64,000 nt of DNA from Lutibacter profundi (GCF_001543325.1 NZ_CP013355.1:1208001-1272000), one strand, 5' to 3'. Numbered from the stretch's first letter, positions 17,331-27,580 are shown. Notes: generated by a model from the letters alone, not told the origin. Translations and numbers: made by a program.

Positions 17331-17405
17331 CGGGGTGTAGCGTAGCCCGGTTATCGCGCCGCGTTTGGGACGCGGAGGTCGCAGGTTCGAATCCTGCCAC
17401 CCCGA
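17331..17405 (+). tRNA. tRNA-Pro (TGG)
   Basis: 75 bases. Acceptor CGGGGTG pairs with CACCCCG and the discriminator is A. The anticodon loop TTTGGGA is flanked by the CCGCG-type stem, giving anticodon TGG. The T-loop GGTTCGAATCC is canonical. CCA is not encoded. Confidence 0.95.
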
Positions 17406-17459
17406 CAATAGTTCTATTATTCCCAGCCTTGTAAATGGTAGAACATCTAAAAATTAAAA

Positions 17460-17533
17460 GCCGATGTAGCTCAGCTGGCTAGAGCAGCTGATTTGTAATC
17501 AGCAGGTCGTGGGTTCGAGTCCCTCCATCGGCT
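17460..17533 (+). tRNA. tRNA-Thr (TGT)
   Basis: 74 bases. Acceptor GCCGATG pairs with CATCGGC. The anticodon arm CTGATTTGTAATCAG gives anticodon TGT. T-arm GTGGGTTCGAGTCCC. The discriminator T is followed by an encoded CCA (17534-17536), unlike the neighbouring tRNA-Pro. It is 54 bases downstream of tRNA-Pro and probably cotranscribed. Confidence 0.95.
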
Positions 17534-17535
17534 CC

Positions 17536-17564
17536 AAAATCCTCTTCAAATGAAGAGGATTTTT
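17536..17564 (+). terminator. Intrinsic terminator after tRNA-Thr
   Basis: Arms AAAATCCTCTTCA (17536-17548) and TGAAGAGGATTTT (17551-17563), two-base loop, followed by T residues. It ends the tRNA transcript. Confidence 0.85.
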
Positions 17565-17694
17565 CATTCTAAAACACTCCTTTAGAATTTTTAAAAAAAA
17601 TGTAACGTAAAATTCATGTTTTTCCTTCAAACTAAAATAATTCAAATTACTCACAAAAAATAATAAAAATTGTTTTCCTCAATTATATATTCAT

Positions 17695-17702
17695 TAAATT
17701 TG
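17695..17702 (+). promoter_or_regulatory. -7 box of the udk-ftsB-mutA-mutB operon
   Basis: TAAATTTG, 27 bases before the udk ATG. An ATTG at 17669-17672 could serve as a weak -33 box. The rest of the spacer from 17565 to here is AT-rich without another feature. Confidence 0.6.
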
Positions 17703-17729
17703 TAATAAATATTAATCCATTTTATTTAT

Positions 17730-18335
17730 ATGTTAATTATTGGAATCGCCGGAGGAACTGGAAGTGGAAAAACTACTGTAGTGAATCAAATTTTAAATGA
17801 GTTACCTGATGATGAAGTTTGTGTTATTTCTCAAGATTCATACTACAACGCCACAACAAATTTATCATACGAAGAACGCACTAAAATTAATTTTGATCAC
17901 CCAAAAGCTATTGATTTTGATTTGCTTGTTAAACACTTAACTCAATTAAAAAAAGGTGAAATTATTGAACAGCCTGTGTATTCTTTTGTAACGCATAATC
18001 GCACTGAAGATACTCATATTACACATCCCAAAAAAGTAATTATTGTTGAAGGTATTTTGATTTTTAACAGCAAGCGATTACGAGATTTATTTGATATAAA
18101 AATATTTGTACATGCTGATGCCGACGAACGTTTAATTAGACGAACAAGAAGAGATATTGAAGAGCGCGGACGTGACATAAACGAAGTTTTAAGCCGCTAC
18201 CAAAACACCTTAAAACCTATGCATCAGCAATTTATAGAGCCAACTAAAAATTATGCTGATATTATTATTCCAAACGACAGATACAATACCGTGGCGGTAG
18301 ATATCGTTAGAACTGTTATAAGTAATAAGCTTTAA
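17730..18335 (+). CDS. udk: Uridine kinase
   Basis: 201 residues. Phosphorylates uridine and cytidine to the monophosphates in pyrimidine salvage. P-loop GGTGSGKTT at residues 8-16, catalytic/nucleoside-binding SQDSYY, DHPKAIDFD, TRRDIEERGRD lid region and QFIEPTKNYADIIIP near the end. The length is normal. It is followed after three bases by an FtsB-like gene. Confidence 0.95.
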   Translation: MLIIGIAGGTGSGKTTVVNQILNELPDDEVCVISQDSYYNATTNLSYEERTKINFDHPKAIDFDLLVKHLTQLKKGEIIEQPVYSFVTHNRTEDTHITHPKKVIIVEGILIFNSKRLRDLFDIKIFVHADADERLIRRTRRDIEERGRDINEVLSRYQNTLKPMHQQFIEPTKNYADIIIPNDRYNTVAVDIVRTVISNKL

Positions 18336-18338
18336 TTT

Positions 18339-18659
18339 ATGACTTTTAAGCAATTCAAAAATAAACCAATGGTAAAAATTATCACGAATAAATACGTGAT
18401 AATTCTTTCAATATTTATTGTTTGGATGGTTTTTTTAGATGAGAATTCAATGCTTAATCACAGAGAGTTTAACAAAGAAATAAACAAGCTTAAAAATGAA
18501 AAAAAATATTACAAAACACAAATTAAACAAGATAGAGAACTTATAAATAAGCTTAAAAACAATACCGAATTGGAAAAGTTTGCCAGAGAAGAATATCACA
18601 TGAAAAAAGAAAATGAAGAAATATACCTTATAGAATATGATACATTAGTTAAAAATTAA
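18339..18659 (+). CDS. FtsB/DivIC-type septum formation initiator
   Basis: 106 residues. Short cytoplasmic N-terminus, one membrane helix (about 15-32, YVIILSIFIVWMVFL), a charged coiled coil (about 44-75) and the conserved C-terminal block LEKFAREEYHMKKENEEIYL typical of FtsB/DivIC. Such bitopic proteins belong to the FtsQLB divisome complex. It sits between udk and the methylmalonyl-CoA mutase genes, an arrangement I recall in other Flavobacteriaceae. Confidence 0.9.
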   Translation: MTFKQFKNKPMVKIITNKYVIILSIFIVWMVFLDENSMLNHREFNKEINKLKNEKKYYKTQIKQDRELINKLKNNTELEKFAREEYHMKKENEEIYLIEYDTLVKN

Positions 18660-18698
18660 CTGCGTTCTATTTAAAATTTATTTAAATAAATTAGACTT

Positions 18699-20054
18699 AT
18701 GAGTACCTTTATAACTAAAGATTTTGAACCTAGTTCAGCCAAAGCTTGGAAACAAAAAATTCAAGTAGATTTAAAAGGTGCTGATTATAATAATACCCTT
18801 TTAACCAAAACCAATGAAGGTATTACTATAAAACCTTTCTATCACTCAGATAACTTTGAAAAATTAAATATTCCAACTCCCAAAAAAGATTTTAAAGTTT
18901 GCCAAAAAATACTCATATCAACAGAAGATGAAGCTAATATATTAGCAATTGATGCAATAAACAGAGGCGCTAATGCCTTAAAATTTATTGCTAAGAAACC
19001 TTTCAATACTAATAAATTATTTAAAAATTTATTAAATAAAGGTATTGAATTTCACTTTCATTTTCATTATTTATCAAAAGATTTTACAACTAATATTACT
19101 AAATTACTCAAAGAAGAAATTGTTTTTTATAACGTAGATATAATTGGTAACATAGCTAGAAATGGTAATTGGTTTACTTCATTAAACAACGACTTTGAAA
19201 TTGTAGAAAAATTAATCAAAGAGAACACTAAGGAATATGTACTTGGTGTAAATGCTAATCTATACCAAAACGCAGGTGCAAATACTGTTCAACAAATTGC
19301 TTATGCTTTAGCCCATGCAAATGAATATTTAAACAAATTTAATGGAGACGTTGCTTCTAAAATTCAATTTAACTTTTCAATAGGTCCAAATTATTTTTTT
19401 GAAATTGCCAAGATTAGAGCATTTAGATATCTATACAATTTAATTTCAGAAGAATACAACACTACTGCAATTGCTAAAATTTTTGCTGAACCAAGTTTAC
19501 GAAACAAAACAATATATGATTATAACGTAAATATGCTACGCACAACAACTGAAAGCATGAGTGCAATTTTAGGAGGTGCAAATACCATTTCTAATGGTTC
19601 ATACGATGTGTTATTTCATAACTCAAATGAGTTTGGAAACAGAATTGCAAGAAATCAATTACTAATTTTAAAAGAAGAAAGTTATTTTAAAAATGCACAT
19701 TATTTTGCAACCGATTCATACTATATTGAAACTATCACCAAACAACTAGCTGAAAAAGCATTAATTATTTTTAAAGATATTGAAAAAAGTGGTGGCTTTT
19801 TACAACAATTAAAAGAGGGAACAATACAGCGAAAAATAAAAGAAAATGCAGAGAAAGAACAAGCTCAATTTGATTCAGGTGAATTAATTTTAGTAGGAAC
19901 TAATAAATACCTGAATAATCAGGATAAAATGAAACTCAATCTACAAATAAATACCTTTGTTAAACACAACCCAAAGAAAACACTTATAATTCCTATAATA
20001 CCAAGGCGTTTATCAGAAAAAATTGAACAAAAAAGGCTAAAAAATGAAGCGTAA
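18699..20054 (+). CDS. mutA: Methylmalonyl-CoA mutase small (beta) subunit
   Basis: 451 residues. The sequence follows the TIM-barrel part of methylmalonyl-CoA mutase ([18 protein letters not shown] at the start, later [37 protein letters not shown]) and lacks a C-terminal B12-binding domain. In MutAB heterodimers this subunit is catalytically inactive and structural. It overlaps mutB by 11 bases, consistent with stoichiometric synthesis. The gene is somewhat short compared with actinobacterial MutA, as is usual in Bacteroidota. Confidence 0.93.
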   Translation: MSTFITKDFEPSSAKAWKQKIQVDLKGADYNNTLLTKTNEGITIKPFYHSDNFEKLNIPTPKKDFKVCQKILISTEDEANILAIDAINRGANALKFIAKKPFNTNKLFKNLLNKGIEFHFHFHYLSKDFTTNITKLLKEEIVFYNVDIIGNIARNGNWFTSLNNDFEIVEKLIKENTKEYVLGVNANLYQNAGANTVQQIAYALAHANEYLNKFNGDVASKIQFNFSIGPNYFFEIAKIRAFRYLYNLISEEYNTTAIAKIFAEPSLRNKTIYDYNVNMLRTTTESMSAILGGANTISNGSYDVLFHNSNEFGNRIARNQLLILKEESYFKNAHYFATDSYYIETITKQLAEKALIIFKDIEKSGGFLQQLKEGTIQRKIKENAEKEQAQFDSGELILVGTNKYLNNQDKMKLNLQINTFVKHNPKKTLIIPIIPRRLSEKIEQKRLKNEA

Positions 20055-22104
20055 AGATTTTTCACAGCTAACCATAAAAAGTCAAAACAAAAAAGATATT
20101 TATTTTGACCATGAAAATTACATTGCTGGTATTGCTCCAAATTTGAGAGGTCCATATTCAACAATGTATGTTCGTCGCCCTTGGACTATACGTCAATATG
20201 CTGGTTTTTCTACTGCTGAAGAAAGTAATGCTTTTTACAGAAGAAATTTAGACGCAGGACAAAAAGGATTGTCTGTTGCTTTCGATTTGGCTACACATCG
20301 CGGTTACGATTCTGATCACGAACGTGTTCAAGGAGATGTTGGCAAAGCAGGTGTTGCCATAGACTCTGTTGAAGATATGAAGGTGCTTTTTGATCAAATT
20401 CCATTAGATAAAATGTCGGTTTCTATGACAATGAATGGTGCTGTATTACCAATTTTAGCATTTTATATAGTTGCAGCAAAAGAACAAGGTGTAGAAGAAA
20501 AATTATTGACCGGCACTATACAAAATGATATTTTGAAAGAATTTATGGTGCGTAATACATACATATACCCACCTGCGCCTTCAATGAAAATTATTGCGGA
20601 TATTTTTGCATATACCAGTAAAAATATGCCTAAATTTAATTCTATCTCTATTTCTGGTTACCATATGCAAGAAGCAGGAGCAACACCTGAAATTGAATTA
20701 GCATATACTTTAGCCGATGGTTTAGAATATATAAAAACAGGTATTGCTAGCGGTATGGAAATAGATTCTTTTGCTCCACGTCTTTCATTTTTTTGGGCAA
20801 TAGGAATGGATCATTTTAGTGAAATTGCCAAATTACGTGCAGCACGAATGCTTTGGGCAAAAATTATAAAACAATTCAATCCTAAAAACCCTAAATCGTT
20901 GGCTTTGCGTACACATTGTCAAACAAGCGGTTGGAGCTTAACAGAGCAAGATCCTTTTAACAATGTGGCAAGAACAACAATTGAGGCTATGGCCGCAGCT
21001 TTAGGTGGTACTCAAAGTTTACATACAAATGCCCTAGATGAAGCCATCGCTTTACCTACTGATTTTTCAGCTAGAATAGCAAGAAATACACAAATTTACA
21101 TCCAAGAAGAAACCAACATTACAAAAACTGTTGACCCTTGGGCTGGTGCTACTTTTATTGAAAAACGAACAGAAGAAATGGTAAATACCGCATGGAAACT
21201 ATTACAAGAAGTTGAAGAATTAGGTGGTATGACAAAAGCTATTGAACTTGGTATTCCTAAAATGCGAATTGAAGAAGCCTCTGCAAAAAAACAAGCAAAA
21301 ATTGATAGCAACCAAGATATTATTGTTGGTGTTAATAAATTTAAACTTAAACAAGAAGATCCTTTGCAAATTTTAGAGGTTGACAATAATGCAGTAAGAA
21401 ACTCTCAAATTAAACGGCTAAATGAATTAAAAGCAACTAGGAATAAAAAAGAAGTTCATGAAGCATTACTAAATTTAACAGCTTGCGCAAAATCAGGTAA
21501 AGAAAATTTATTAAATTTGGCTGTTAAGGCAGCAGAAAAAAGAGCTACTTTAGGAGAAATTTCGGATGCTTTAGAAAAAGTGTTTGGAAGGTATAAAGCA
21601 ACCATCAAATCAATTTCTGGAGTGTATAGTAAAGAGATTAAAAATGATTCAGCATTTAAGGAAGCAAAACAATTGGCAAATAAATTTGCTGAATTAGAAG
21701 GAAGGCGTCCAAGAATTATGATTTCTAAATTAGGACAAGATGGGCATGACCGTGGTGCAAAAGTAGTTTCTACAGGCTACGCTGATTTAGGTTTTGATGT
21801 TGATATTGGCCCTTTATTTCAAACACCCAAAGAAGCTGTAAAACAAGCTATTGAAAATGACGTTCATATACTTGGTATATCTTCATTGGCTGCAGGTCAT
21901 AAAACATTAATTCCACAGGTAATAACAGAGTTAAAAAATTATGGGCGCGAAGATATTTTAGTAATTGTTGGCGGTGTAATACCTGTACAAGATTATCAAT
22001 TTTTATTTGATGCTGGTGTTGTTGGTATTTATGGTCCAGGAACCAAAATTTCAAAAGCTGCTATTGAAATTTTAAACATACTTATTGACAGTGTAGCAGA
22101 ATAA
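20044..22104 (+). CDS. mutB: Methylmalonyl-CoA mutase large (alpha) subunit
   Basis: 686 residues. Adenosylcobalamin-dependent isomerase interconverting succinyl-CoA and (R)-methylmalonyl-CoA. The N-terminal substrate barrel carries [32 protein letters not shown] and MTMNGAVLP. The C-terminal B12-binding domain (about 555-686) has the base-off DxHxxG motif in [10 protein letters not shown], followed by [10 protein letters not shown] and the terminal IYGPGT. In Bacteroidota it serves propionate metabolism or succinate-propionate exchange. No cobalamin riboswitch was recognised upstream. No meaB or epimerase gene is in the window. Confidence 0.97.
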   Translation: MKRKDFSQLTIKSQNKKDIYFDHENYIAGIAPNLRGPYSTMYVRRPWTIRQYAGFSTAEESNAFYRRNLDAGQKGLSVAFDLATHRGYDSDHERVQGDVGKAGVAIDSVEDMKVLFDQIPLDKMSVSMTMNGAVLPILAFYIVAAKEQGVEEKLLTGTIQNDILKEFMVRNTYIYPPAPSMKIIADIFAYTSKNMPKFNSISISGYHMQEAGATPEIELAYTLADGLEYIKTGIASGMEIDSFAPRLSFFWAIGMDHFSEIAKLRAARMLWAKIIKQFNPKNPKSLALRTHCQTSGWSLTEQDPFNNVARTTIEAMAAALGGTQSLHTNALDEAIALPTDFSARIARNTQIYIQEETNITKTVDPWAGATFIEKRTEEMVNTAWKLLQEVEELGGMTKAIELGIPKMRIEEASAKKQAKIDSNQDIIVGVNKFKLKQEDPLQILEVDNNAVRNSQIKRLNELKATRNKKEVHEALLNLTACAKSGKENLLNLAVKAAEKRATLGEISDALEKVFGRYKATIKSISGVYSKEIKNDSAFKEAKQLANKFAELEGRRPRIMISKLGQDGHDRGAKVVSTGYADLGFDVDIGPLFQTPKEAVKQAIENDVHILGISSLAAGHKTLIPQVITELKNYGREDILVIVGGVIPVQDYQFLFDAGVVGIYGPGTKISKAAIEILNILIDSVAE

Positions 22105-22123
22105 CTTTAAAACTAAAAAAAAA

Positions 22124-22699
22124 ATGAAAAACTTACTTAAGTTAACAATAATATTAGCAATATCAATCTCAAGTTTTGCACAAAATAAAATTGAACTGAA
22201 CTTAGGAGATTCTGTTCCAGAATTTTCTGGTTTAAGCGATAATGGAGAAATCTGGAACTCAACCAATAATGCAAAAACTAGTTTTTTAGTGGTTTACTTT
22301 TATCCGGCTGCTATGACTGGAGGCTGTACCAAACAAGCTTGTGCTTATAGAGATGAGAAAGCTACTTTTGATAAAATGGGTGTTACCGTTATTGGTGTTA
22401 GTGGTGATGAAATAGAAAATTTAAAACACTTTAAAGAATCATACCAATTAAATTTTCCTTTATTATCTGATGCAAAGGGAACAATTGCAAAAATATTTGG
22501 TGTACCAACCAAAGCTGGAGGTTCTATTACAAGAGAGTTCAACGGCGAAAATTTTTTGTTAAAAAGAGGTGTTACAGCTTCAAGATGGACTTTTGTTTTA
22601 GATAAAAATAAAAAAATTATTTATAAAAATGCTAATGTTAACGCTGCTGAAGATAGTAAAAAAGTAAAAGAGGTTATTAAAAATTACACCAATTATTAA
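22124..22699 (+). CDS. Secreted peroxiredoxin (Bcp/AhpC-TSA family)
   Basis: 191 residues with a signal peptide (MKNLLKLTIILAISISSFAQ), so periplasmic. The Bcp-type active site reads PAAMTGGCTKQACAYRD, with peroxidatic Cys and a possible resolving Cys four residues later. Conserved VIGVSGDEIENLKHFKE and FPLLSDAKGTIAK follow. It detoxifies peroxides using thiols. It is 19 bases after mutB on the same strand and may be cotranscribed. Its last codons overlap the 3' end of the convergent MFS gene by four bases. Confidence 0.9.
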   Translation: MKNLLKLTIILAISISSFAQNKIELNLGDSVPEFSGLSDNGEIWNSTNNAKTSFLVVYFYPAAMTGGCTKQACAYRDEKATFDKMGVTVIGVSGDEIENLKHFKESYQLNFPLLSDAKGTIAKIFGVPTKAGGSITREFNGENFLLKRGVTASRWTFVLDKNKKIIYKNANVNAAEDSKKVKEVIKNYTNY

Positions 22700-23930
22700 A
22701 CTGGCTCAGTAACTTTTTGGGAAGTAACTAATGTTCGTCTTAACCACAACATTAATACCACGGCAATAAAACCCAAGCTTCCCATTAAATACCAATTTAC
22801 AGCAAAGCCAAATCTTGCAATTACCTCCATACCTGTTTTGGCACTAAAAATATGCGCCATAGAAAAGGCCATAGTATATAACGCTAAATAACGCCCCTCT
22901 TTTCCTATAGGTGCCCTATTCATTGCAAAATTATTTGTAAATGGAAATGCTAACATTTCTCCTAATGTTATTAGTAACATACTCACTACCAAAACACCTC
23001 CCCAGGTAGAAACATCTAAAACCAAAAAACTCAAAGCAAATAGCACTAAACTCCATGTTATAACTTTTAGTTTGTTTAATAATTTTTTTTCTATATAATG
23101 AATTAAAGGCATTTCCAATAAAAAAATTAAAAAGCCATTAATTGCCATTATTAATCCTATCTCAACTTCAGTTAAATGGTGAACATTTTTATAATACAAT
23201 GGCATTGTAGTAAAAAGTTGTAAAAATATAAAGCCCATTAAAAAAACTACTACTAAAAAAATCCAGTACGGTTTATCTTTATATACTGATGTTATTTGAA
23301 TTTCATTTTCAGAATTTTGATTGTTTTTTTTAGGATGATATTTTTTTGTTTCAAAACCATTCTCATTAATAATATTGCCACAATGCAGGTAATTCCATCT
23401 ACCCAAAAAAGACCTGAATAATCCAATGTTGCAATTATTATACCTCCTAAGAAAGGTCCAAATGAAAACCCTAAATTTATTGCTAAACGTATTAAAGTTA
23501 AAGATCGTGTTTGATTTTCAGGCTTACTATACGCTTTTAAAGAAACAAACATGGCAGGTCTAAATGTATCAGCAATAGCCATTGTAATAAACATACCTAT
23601 TACAAAACCAACAAAAGTAGTTATAAATTGTAGGCTAATGAACAGAAACCCTGTAGTTAACAAACTCCAAAACATAACCTTGTAAAAACCTATTTTATCT
23701 GTTAGTTTTCCTCCTAAATAAGAACCTAACAATGACCCCAAACCAAAACTTGACATAATCCAACCTACTTGAGATAACGATAATTTTAAGTTTTCTGTTA
23801 AATACAATGATAAAAAAGGCAATACCATTGTACCGGCTCTATTTATAAATGTAATTAATGCCAACCACCAAACTTCTTTTGATAATCCTTTAAATGAATT
23901 TTGGTAATTGCTAACTATTTTTTTTAACAT
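22696..23930 (-). pseudogene. Major facilitator superfamily transporter, frameshifted in an A7 run
   Basis: Two overlapping frames encode one 12-helix MFS protein. The first (23930 down to 23292) gives the N-terminal six helices with the MFS signature GSLLGSYLGGKLTDKIGFYK. The second (ending at 22696) gives the C-terminal half. The two join around MVLKQKN/ETKKYHP at the run of seven A on the minus strand (+ strand 23341-23347). One added A would fuse them as MVLKQKKYHPKKNNQ into about 410 residues. It is either a recent inactivation, a homopolymer sequencing error or transcript slippage. Substrate unknown (drug-efflux-like DHA1 subgroup by appearance). Confidence 0.8.
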
Positions 23931-24182
23931 ACCGTAAAAGTAGAAAAACCCGACTTAAAAGTTAGGTTAAAATGAATTGATATTATTTATTCTTGAATAA
24001 TTAGTACATATTAACCCTGTGATTTTTTTAAAAACCCACTTCTTAACATCTTTTTATTGGTGTAATTATTCATAAAATTTCTTTCAACACCTACCAGAAT
24101 TACAAAAAACCTCCAACTTATAAAATTTTTCTTTAACTCGTAATATTTTGTACTTTTGGTAGCAAAGTTTATCTTTATCTTT

Positions 24183-24809
24183 ATGAAAAAAATATTTTTT
24201 GTTTTAGCCGTTGTCTTTTTATTTTTTAATTGCTCACCTAAGAAAGTTTCTTATGAAGACGAAATTAAGCTTTTTCAATACAAACTAAATACTGAATTTG
24301 CTGATGCAGAAAAGTCTCCTTTAACAGCAGGAGATTTAAAAACTTTTAAAACCTTAGATTTTTTTGAAATTGATAAAAATTTCAAAGTAGAAGCTGAATT
24401 TGAGTTAACCCCTAATACTCCAGTGTTTGAAATGCAAACCAATACAGATCGTTTGCCTTTATATAGAAAATATGGTATTGCTCGCTTCACTTTGAATGGA
24501 GAAAAATTTGAGTTAAATATTTATCAAAGTCTAGATTTAATGTCTAATCCAGAGTTTGAAGATTATCTATTTTTACCTTTTAATGATACTACAAATGGCA
24601 AAAGCAGTTATGGAGGCGGTAGATATTTAGATTTAGAATTCCCTCCAAAGGAAAGCAAAACTATTGTGATAGATTTTAACAAAGCTTACAACCCATATTG
24701 TGCATATAACACGAAATATTCATGTCCTATTCCTCCTTCAGAAAATAATTTACCTATTGATATACCTGTTGGGGTTAAAGCTTACAAAAAAATAAAAAGT
24801 CCTGTCTAG
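24183..24809 (+). CDS. DUF1684 lipoprotein
   Basis: 208 residues from ATG 24183. The upstream in-frame ATG at 24156 is less likely because the later one begins a clean lipoprotein signal (MKKIFFVLAVVFLFFNCS). The DUF1684 signature is clear: GGRYLDLEFPP, then DFNKAYNPYCAYN and YSCPIPPSENNLPIDIPVG near the end. Conserved Tyr/Cys/Pro residues suggest a defined site, but the biochemical function of the family is not known. The gene stands alone between the MFS remnant and the porin gene. Confidence 0.85.
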   Translation: MKKIFFVLAVVFLFFNCSPKKVSYEDEIKLFQYKLNTEFADAEKSPLTAGDLKTFKTLDFFEIDKNFKVEAEFELTPNTPVFEMQTNTDRLPLYRKYGIARFTLNGEKFELNIYQSLDLMSNPEFEDYLFLPFNDTTNGKSSYGGGRYLDLEFPPKESKTIVIDFNKAYNPYCAYNTKYSCPIPPSENNLPIDIPVGVKAYKKIKSPV

Positions 24810-24827
24810 AATTGCTAAACAGGACTT
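24797..24827 (-). terminator. Intrinsic terminator of the porin gene
   Basis: Arms AAGTCCTGT (24797-24805) and ACAGGACTT (24819-24827). The T-rich tail is on the minus strand, so it ends transcription from the porin side. It overlaps the stop codon of the convergent DUF1684 gene. Confidence 0.75.
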
Positions 24828-24969
24828 AAATAAACCAAATATTAATTACCTTAAGTATTGCTAAAAAATTAATTTTTTAGTGTTAACTAACTACTTATAT
24901 ATAGAATTATGTATAGAAAATATTTTGTGAAATGTATCTCCTTTTTATTTGGCATTAAATAAATCGATT

Positions 24970-25974
24970 TTAGAAAGAGTATATAACTGCAATTAAGAAA
25001 GATGATAATTTATCGGAGGTAAGTCCGTCAGCATTAATGTAAGGCATTTTATCTCCCCTGTCTAATCTTATTTCAGGCTTAATCGTTAAGTTTTCTACCG
25101 AATAGCTTCCTGTAAGGGTTAAAGCAGTTACACTTGAATCATCATTTATCATATCTGACATAACTGAAAAATATTCTCCTCTTAGTCCAATTTTGAATTC
25201 CTCAGAAACAGCCAATTTCGGGTATAGGGCAGCTCCATAAAATCCATTACCATCATTATCTGCATATGCTGCATTTATTCCTAAGAAGAAAGAATCCAAT
25301 ACATCAAAACCACCTGTATAATCTACTTCAAAACCAAGAACCTCACCATCGTCATAATAGAAATTCAAAAATTGATCTGAATACCCTAATTGAACTCCAA
25401 CCGAATATGTACCTGTTAAGTTATTATTCGTATCGGTAACATTCATAAACGCAAGCATCAAACTAAAATCATCAGACAAAGAAAAATCTGCTTTTACTCC
25501 AACATGTGAGAAAGGGCCGCTAGAAAATAAATATGAAGTACTATAGTTAAAGTTTCCCACAGGGGAAATAACCTCGTACCCTAAATAGGTATTAAATCTA
25601 CCCATTGTAAGAGTTGTACCTTCAGAAACTTTCCAATAAGCATACAACTGATTCAGATTGAATCCTCCAGTTGCAGATTCACCCCGTGGTCCAAAAGTTA
25701 TATCAGCAACTACACCAGTCTTCTCACCCTCATAAGTAGTAATGATATTTGCCATTCCTAATGCAAAACCTAATTCGTCTGCAAATGATGTTCCAAAAGA
25801 TTGTACAGCATTATCCGAGGCACTTAAATTGGTTTGATAATAAGCATCTATTGATCCACTTATGCTAACTTTTTTCCCTTTGATTTCTTCTTGAGCAAAA
25901 ACTGGTGATACCAAAGAAAGTATTGACAAATAAAATATTTTTTTTAGGTAATTTTTATTTAAAATTGTTTTCAT
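24970..25974 (-). CDS. Outer-membrane beta-barrel porin (BBP2-like) of the ammonium block
   Basis: 334 residues. Signal peptide ending SPVFAQEEIKGK, then alternating hydrophobic strands rich in aromatic and glycine residues (VSISGSIDAYYQTNLS, YAYWKVSEGTTLTMGRFNTYLGYE), ending in Phe (VIYSF), the usual C-terminal signal of barrel proteins. The pattern resembles the putative BBP2/OmpL-like porin family. It follows amt and a P-II gene on the same strand after a 335-base gap. I infer a porin for small nitrogen compounds, but substrate specificity is not shown. Confidence 0.75.
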   Translation of the reverse strand: MKTILNKNYLKKIFYLSILSLVSPVFAQEEIKGKKVSISGSIDAYYQTNLSASDNAVQSFGTSFADELGFALGMANIITTYEGEKTGVVADITFGPRGESATGGFNLNQLYAYWKVSEGTTLTMGRFNTYLGYEVISPVGNFNYSTSYLFSSGPFSHVGVKADFSLSDDFSLMLAFMNVTDTNNNLTGTYSVGVQLGYSDQFLNFYYDDGEVLGFEVDYTGGFDVLDSFFLGINAAYADNDGNGFYGAALYPKLAVSEEFKIGLRGEYFSVMSDMINDDSSVTALTLTGSYSVENLTIKPEIRLDRGDKMPYINADGLTSDKLSSFLIAVIYSF

Positions 25975-26309
25975 GTTCTTGATTTTTTTTAGTTTTTATT
26001 GCTTTTATTTTTTGAAATTTTATCAGCCATCAATGTCGATATGAACGAGAATAAAGATATTCACCTCTATACCGTGTAAATTAATATTCAAAGCTCCAAC
26101 TTCTTCTTTTTCTTTCTTATCCAATTTAATTTCTTCGGTATAAATAATAATCCTGTTTTTTTAATTGTAATCATACTTTTAACATTTACAGTCTATTAAT
26201 TTTTCCCAATATTATCCCATTTAAGTGGTTTTTCACTTAGCTTAATTTTTAAAAATAAAATGGAATTAAATGCTTTCTGTAAAAATTTTGAAAGTCTTAA
26301 ATCGCTTAT
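25975..26309. other. 335-base amt-porin spacer
   Basis: It holds a possible small ORF (26023-26174, minus) described separately and a weak AAGTG/CACTT stem near 26223-26240. No promoter box could be placed with confidence. Confidence 0.4.
26023..26174 (-). pseudogene. Possible small ORF, needs one extra A in an A7 run
   Basis: From ATG 26174 the frame starts MITIKK. If one A is added to the seven-A run (+ strand T7, 26156-26162) it continues for 50 residues to TGA at 26023-26025, with blocks IIIYTEEIKLDKKEKEEVGA and VNIFILVHIDIDG. As written, the frame breaks after six codons. The continuing frame looks protein-like (charged helix then hydrophobic strand), but I recognise no family. It could equally be chance or leader sequence. 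Confidence 0.3.
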
Positions 26310-27551
26310 TTAATGTTGATTTAAACCAAAATCTGGATAAGCGTCCATACCATGTTCATGCATATCCAATCCTTCTTGTTCCTCTATTTTAGAAACTCTA
26401 ATACCCGTAGTAACTTTTAGAGTTTTAATAATAATATATGAAGAAACTATACAAAAAGCACCAATTGAAATAACTCCAATGAATTGATTTCCTAATTGTT
26501 CCCAACCTGCTAACTTCCCAAAAATTCCCACTGCTAAAGTGCCCCAAATTCCACAGATTAAATGGACTGCTATTGCACCTACTGGATCATCTAATTTTAA
26601 TTTATCAAGTAATCCAACACCAATAACAATTAAAACTCCTGAAATAGCTCCAATAACAATTGCATCTGTAACACTCATAACATCTGCTCCTGCGGTAATA
26701 CCAACCAAACCACCTAGTATACCATTCAAAAACATTGATAAATCATATTGTTTATATTTAAATAACGACACTAAAAATGCCGATAAACCACCTGTTGCTG
26801 CAGCTAAACAAGTTGTAACTAAAACTAATGAAGTAGCAGCTGGATTTGCTGAAAGCACAGACCCTCCATTAAACCCAAACCAACCCAGCCATAAAAGGAA
26901 TACTCCTGTTGTTGCAAAAGGCATGTTATGTCCAGGAATTACACCAATAGAGCCATCTTTTTTAAATTTCCCTATTCTAGCTCCCAATAACCAAACTGCA
27001 ATTAAAGCAGCCCAACCGCCAACAGAATGCACTAATGTTGAACCGGCAAAATCGTAAAACCCAAGTTTATCTAACCAACCTGTCCCCCATTTCCAAGAGC
27101 CCGTTATTGGATACACAATTCCTACATAAATAATTGTAAAAATCATAAATGCACCTAATTTTATTCTTTCAGCTACAGCGCCAGAAACTATTGTTGCAGC
27201 TGTTGCTGCAAACATTCCTTGAAATAAAAAATCTGTCCAGTACGTATAGCCACCATTTGCATACTCAATTGTTAATCCGTTTTCAGGAATTGACAATCCA
27301 AATAAGTCCATAAAATAATTTGGTAAAACACCCGCTATAAACGTACCCGGATACATTAAATTAAACCCAACCAATGCGTACAGCACCATCCCAATTGAAA
27401 TAATAAATACGTTTTTGAATAATATGTTTATCGTGTTTTTTTGTCTTGTTAATCCTATTTCTAATAATGAAAATCCTAAATGCATTAAAAAAACCAATGC
27501 TGTGCAAATCATCATCCAAACATTGTTTACCGTAAATAATGTGTTCTCCAT
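26310..27551 (-). CDS. amt: Ammonium transporter
   Basis: 413 residues with about 11 membrane helices. Amt/Rh family hallmarks: the twin pore histidines in STLVHSVGGWAAL and VHLICGIWGT, PGHNMPFATTG and the gating aromatic regions. It moves ammonium/ammonia into the cell and is normally blocked by P-II protein, encoded 38 bases upstream. The start ATG at 27551 directly follows a (TTTA)n tandem repeat, leaving no Shine-Dalgarno-like sequence. The C-terminus (about 390-413) is cytoplasmic and acidic with several His residues. Confidence 0.96.
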   Translation of the reverse strand: MENTLFTVNNVWMMICTALVFLMHLGFSLLEIGLTRQKNTINILFKNVFIISIGMVLYALVGFNLMYPGTFIAGVLPNYFMDLFGLSIPENGLTIEYANGGYTYWTDFLFQGMFAATAATIVSGAVAERIKLGAFMIFTIIYVGIVYPITGSWKWGTGWLDKLGFYDFAGSTLVHSVGGWAALIAVWLLGARIGKFKKDGSIGVIPGHNMPFATTGVFLLWLGWFGFNGGSVLSANPAATSLVLVTTCLAAATGGLSAFLVSLFKYKQYDLSMFLNGILGGLVGITAGADVMSVTDAIVIGAISGVLIVIGVGLLDKLKLDDPVGAIAVHLICGIWGTLAVGIFGKLAGWEQLGNQFIGVISIGAFCIVSSYIIIKTLKVTTGIRVSKIEEQEGLDMHEHGMDAYPDFGLNQH

Positions 27552-27553
27552 AA

Positions 27554-27580
27554 TAAATAAATAAATAAATAAATAAATAA
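27554..27580. repeat. 4-bp tandem repeat (TAAA)~7 abutting the amt start codon
   Basis: On the + strand six full TAAA units plus TAA from 27554 to 27580. On the minus strand this is TTTA repeats ending two bases before the amt ATG. It spans most of the glnK-amt spacer, so it forms the translation initiation region of amt. Unit number may vary by slippage. Confidence 0.9.

Noticed and set aside
18660-18698. Cobalamin riboswitch before mutA
   Set aside because: The spacer is 39 bases, too short, and lacks the B12-box.
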